The notes below the pieces were generated by a model, which was not told the origin of the DNA, ran no database searches, and worked only from the letters and a program-made list of their open reading frames with translations. This document shows positions 14,402 through 16,981 of a DNA stretch of 16,981 nucleotides, in pieces. The position numbers and the translations under genes were made by a program. The DNA comes from Cyanothece sp. UBA12306 (GTDB lineage: Bacteria; Cyanobacteriota; Cyanobacteriia; Cyanobacteriales; Microcystaceae): positions 1-16,981 of the forward strand of contig DLXW01000292.1 of the NCBI GenBank assembly GCA_003448685.1. Reading direction: 5' to 3'. The first letter of the stretch is position 1; each line of letters starts with the position of its first letter.

Positions 14402-14477
14402 TTAAGTAAGATTTGCTCAAAAAATACTCTGACAAATCCTCAAAAATTATGACTATTTTATGAAGACAACTTTATCA

Positions 14478-14512
14478 ACACCAATGAATAATATTACATT
14501 ACTCACTGGTGT
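14478..14512. terminator. hairpin between convergent bufC and epimerase genes
   Basis: ACACCAATGA (14478-14487) pairs with TCACTGGTGT (14503-14512) with one mismatch, a 10-bp stem around a 15-base AT-rich loop. It lies between the convergent stops of bufC and the epimerase gene. CTCTTT follows on the plus strand. Probably a bidirectional transcript end. Confidence 0.5.
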
Positions 14513-14523
14513 CTCTTTAAAGA

Positions 14524-15456
14524 TTAAACATTGGAATAAAGGGTATTTCTCAAAATAGTATAACCCTTAATTAATTCCCGAATACCACGTCCTAAAGACC
14601 ATTCTGGTTCAAAACCTGTACTCAGAATACGAGCATTAGAAACAATATAATCTCGTTTGTCAGGATCTTCCCCGATAGGAGCTTCCAAATAGACGAATTT
14701 AGGCAGATATTTTTTAATTTCTGCACACAGTTCTAACTTCGATAAATTGGCATCCTCGAGTCCTACATTATAGGGTTTCCCCTTCATGGTTTCAAAATTT
14801 TCGATTCCATGGGCAAAAACTTTAGCCACATCCCGAATGTGGATATAGTTCCGTTTAAAATGCCCTTCAAAAATGACCACAGCGCGGTCATAAAATGCTC
14901 GATAGACAAAATCATTCACCAATAAATCTACCCGCATTCGAGGAGACATACCAAAGACAGTAGCTAAACGAAAAGTCAGGCTATTTTCTCGTTCTAAAAC
15001 CACTTTTTCTGCATCAACCTTAGTGGTTCCATAGAGAGATATGGGACGCAAAGGAGAATCTTCGGTGCAAAATTTACCTTTTTCCCCAATACCATAACCG
15101 CTATTAGTTATAGGCATTAAAATTCTTTGTTCTCGACTGGCGATGTCACAGATCATTTTCACCGCTTCATAATTGATGGTTTTAGTTCCCACCTGATCGC
15201 GACTACATAGAGGAGCCCCCACTAAAGCTGCTAAAGGTATGATAATATCAGTATCTTTGAGTAAATCTTTCATTAAAGACTGATCTCGACAGTCTCCCCT
15301 AACTACCTCAAAAGTATCATAGTAGCAACAATCAGCCAGACTATTTTGGCGAAACATAAAACTGTCCAAAACCGTTACTTCATGGCCCTGTGCTAATAAA
15401 GTTGGGGTTAGAACCGAACCAATATAACCCGCACCCCCAGTGATTAGTATTTTCAT
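14524..15456 (-). CDS. NAD-dependent nucleotide-sugar epimerase/dehydratase
   Basis: This 310-residue extended short-chain dehydrogenase begins MKILITGGAGYIGS, with the NAD-binding TGGAGYIG at residues 6-13 and Asp31 at the end of the second strand. The catalytic pair is Tyr142 and Lys146 in SLYGTTK, with Ser119 in TNSGYG. Family blocks RNYIHIRDVAK and NVGLEDANLS follow. Such enzymes epimerise or dehydrate UDP-, GDP- or CDP-linked sugars; the exact substrate cannot be told from the sequence. The start is the ATG at 15456, which overlaps the stop of the ATPase gene as ATGA, a sign of translational coupling. A longer frame upstream only adds residues from inside the ATPase gene. With the ABC exporter genes it probably supplies a sugar for the exported polysaccharide. 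Confidence 0.9.
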   Translation of the reverse strand: MKILITGGAGYIGSVLTPTLLAQGHEVTVLDSFMFRQNSLADCCYYDTFEVVRGDCRDQSLMKDLLKDTDIIIPLAALVGAPLCSRDQVGTKTINYEAVKMICDIASREQRILMPITNSGYGIGEKGKFCTEDSPLRPISLYGTTKVDAEKVVLERENSLTFRLATVFGMSPRMRVDLLVNDFVYRAFYDRAVVIFEGHFKRNYIHIRDVAKVFAHGIENFETMKGKPYNVGLEDANLSKLELCAEIKKYLPKFVYLEAPIGEDPDKRDYIVSNARILSTGFEPEWSLGRGIRELIKGYTILRNTLYSNV

Positions 15457-16223
15457 GAATAGGTATTCACTCCTGTTTCTTGATTTTGTTGAACTGACGT
15501 TAAATAACAATCAATTGTCTCATCCGTATTGCCAGAAAAGCGAATTTTACCCCGATCTAACCAAATAGCGCGATCGCAAGACTGTTTAATAAACTCTAAT
15601 CCATGGGAAACAACTAAAATAGTGGTGTGATGTCCCCATAATTTATCCATTCTTTTTTGACATTTATTTTTAAAACTTTCATCCCCTACTGATAGAACTT
15701 CATCGAGAATCAAAACATCTGGTTCTACATCTGTGGCAATAGCAAACCCCAAGCGTGCTGTCATCCCAGAAGAAAGAGCTTTAACTGGAGCCCAAGCATA
15801 CTCTTCTAACTCAGCAAAGTCTAAAATTGAGGCGACTCTTTCCTTCATTTCCTGGCGAGCAAAACCCAGCATGACTCCATAGAGAATAATATTATCAGTC
15901 ACCGATAATTCTGTATCAAATCCCGCTCCCAATTCAATTAGAGGGGCAATATCTCCTTTAACTCTCACTTGTCCAACCGATGGCTGTAAAATCCCACAGA
16001 TAACCTTAAGTAAAGTCGATTTTCCCGAACCATTGGCACCAATAATGCCAACTTTTTCACCGACTTCCACGCTAAAATTAATCTGATCAAGAATTAATTT
16101 CCTAGAGGGTTGGCGATATTTCCCTTCTAAAAAAGAGAGGATAGTTTTCTTTAAATCATAGGAAAACTCCTCTTGGGTTCTGCGGGATAAGGAAACCTGA
16201 TCGAGTCTAATCACTTCTGTCAT
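15453..16223 (-). CDS. wzt: polysaccharide ABC exporter ATP-binding protein (Wzt/TagH type)
   Basis: This 256-residue ATPase powers export of a lipid-linked polysaccharide through the membrane with the permease encoded upstream. It has Walker A GANGSGKST (62-70), the ABC signature as LSSGMTAR (150-157), Walker B DVLILDEVLSVGD (169-181) and the switch His207 in SHGLE. The N-terminal extension (about 14-45, FSYDLKKTILSFLEG) and the text IELGAGFDTELSVTDNIILYG are typical of the O-antigen/teichoic acid subgroup. It lacks the C-terminal carbohydrate-binding domain found in some Wzt proteins, so substrate capping by that domain is not expected. It starts 7 bases after the permease stop and overlaps the epimerase start by 4 bases. 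All three are likely one operon. Confidence 0.93.
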   Translation of the reverse strand: MTEVIRLDQVSLSRRTQEEFSYDLKKTILSFLEGKYRQPSRKLILDQINFSVEVGEKVGIIGANGSGKSTLLKVICGILQPSVGQVRVKGDIAPLIELGAGFDTELSVTDNIILYGVMLGFARQEMKERVASILDFAELEEYAWAPVKALSSGMTARLGFAIATDVEPDVLILDEVLSVGDESFKNKCQKRMDKLWGHHTTILVVSHGLEFIKQSCDRAIWLDRGKIRFSGNTDETIDCYLTSVQQNQETGVNTYS

Positions 16224-16230
16224 CTAACTT

Positions 16231-16981
16231 TTAGAGCAAGTCCATAAATTGCTTTCGCCAAGCTTGGAAACAAATCCAGCCTAACATTAAAAAAATAATT
16301 CCATTGATCAATGAGTGTGCGATCAATGTTAGATCGGGCCAGCTACCTGAAAGAGAAATTTGACGAATACTTTCAATAATAGAAATCAATGGATTAAGCA
16401 GTAAAAATGATTTAATGGCAGGAGGAACAATTTCTGCCGGATAAAATACAGGAGAACTAATCCATAAGACAAAACAAACTAATTCATAAAAATAGGGCAA
16501 ATCTCTAAAGAAAACATATAAAGAACTCACCAAAAATCCTACTCCAGTACAAACTAAGCTCAAAGCAATGAGGGGAAAAATTAATGCCACCACATTGAGA
16601 GGATTTTTGGTAATGACTAAGGTGACAATCGCTAATAAGGGCAAAGGCCCCATGACAAATTGGAAGATATTAGCCAAAATCATGGAAACGGGAAAAATCG
16701 AAATGGGAAGTCGAATTTTATTGAGTAATGCTCCATTTCCGACTACGCTCGCTAAAGCTTGGCTGGTCGATGATGAGAAAAAATTGATCACAATCAATCC
16801 CGTAAAAGCTGCCAAGACATAATTTAAGGTCGAGTTATTATAATAACTAGCAAAAGCAGTCCCGAAAATAGCTGCGTAGAGTCCCGTCATGATCAAGGGA
16901 TTGAGCAAAGACCAATAGACTCCTAACAAAGAACCTCGATATCGTCCTTTTAGGTTGCGTTCCACCAAAATGTGGAGTAAC
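16231..16981 (-). CDS. wzm: polysaccharide ABC exporter permease (Wzm/TagG, ABC-2 type); 5' end outside window
   Basis: This is the membrane subunit of the exporter, paired with the ATPase downstream. The frame stays open to the right edge. Residues before the internal TTG at 16968 read LLHIL followed by VERNLKGRYRGSLLGVYWSLLNP, the usual N-terminal RxLKxRYxxSxLGxxW block, so the true start is a short way beyond the window and perhaps 10-25 residues are missing. About six hydrophobic segments are visible (for example LNYVLAAFTGLIVINFF, LPLLAIVTLVI, FPLIALSLVCTGVGFLV and a last one near IIFLMLGWICF). The motif LVCFVLWISSPVFYPAEIVPP and the following LLNPLISIIESIR are typical of this permease family. 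The gene ends in FMDLL. Confidence 0.92.
   Translation of the reverse strand, partial: LLHILVERNLKGRYRGSLLGVYWSLLNPLIMTGLYAAIFGTAFASYYNNSTLNYVLAAFTGLIVINFFSSSTSQALASVVGNGALLNKIRLPISIFPVSMILANIFQFVMGPLPLLAIVTLVITKNPLNVVALIFPLIALSLVCTGVGFLVSSLYVFFRDLPYFYELVCFVLWISSPVFYPAEIVPPAIKSFLLLNPLISIIESIRQISLSGSWPDLTLIAHSLINGIIFLMLGWICFQAWRKQFMDLL

Noticed and set aside
15457..15510. Longer start for the epimerase
   Set aside because: The extra 18 residues lie within the ATPase gene and precede the MKILITGG start that begins the Rossmann fold.

Overview
The window looks like a stretch of low-GC cyanobacterial chromosome, most likely from a unicellular Cyanothece/Crocosphaera-type organism (genus is inference). 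The evidence is ten copies of the HIP1 octamer GCGATCGC, a PanC-CMK fusion protein, a 705-residue ArgZ/AgrE-type arginine dihydrolase, a tocopherol cyclase and a TpsA exoprotein of the cyanobacterial filamentous-haemagglutinin type. No tRNA, rRNA, CRISPR array or intact insertion sequence was seen.

Left part (1-5433, all minus strand): a two-partner secretion (TPS) locus. In transcription order it holds an outer-membrane TpsB transporter (5433-3673), a ~100-bp decayed copy of a tpsB 3' end (3580-3478), a subtilisin-family protease with no visible signal peptide (3411-2380), a small secreted protein with a Cys-rich tail (2325-1819), and the TpsA exoprotein, which runs off the left edge (1817-1). 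TpsB should export TpsA. The protease and small protein sit between the partners and may process, modify or accompany the exoprotein.

Centre (5434-12321): metabolic and envelope genes. argZ (+) degrades arginine to ornithine, ammonia and CO2, and is preceded by a 37-codon ORF that overlaps its start codon. It converges on panC/cmk (-), which serves pantothenate synthesis and CMP phosphorylation; a strong hairpin separates them. rlpA (-), a septal-ring lipoprotein A-like DPBB protein with a probable TTG start, lies upstream of panC/cmk. A 492-bp divergent intergenic region with an operator-like palindrome separates rlpA from the tocopherol cyclase gene (+).

Buf cluster (12469-14401, +): three closely packed genes encode a secreted four-cysteine DUF2282 peptide, a DUF692/MNIO iron oxidase and a DUF2063 partner protein. 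This is the layout of bufferin clusters, in which an exported peptide has its cysteines modified and then binds copper. It is the most unusual system in the window. No copper sensor, sigma/anti-sigma pair or DoxX gene lies beside it here.

Right part (14524-16981, -): a surface-polysaccharide export operon with a Wzm-type permease (5' end outside the window), a Wzt-type ATPase and a nucleotide-sugar epimerase that overlaps the ATPase gene by four bases.
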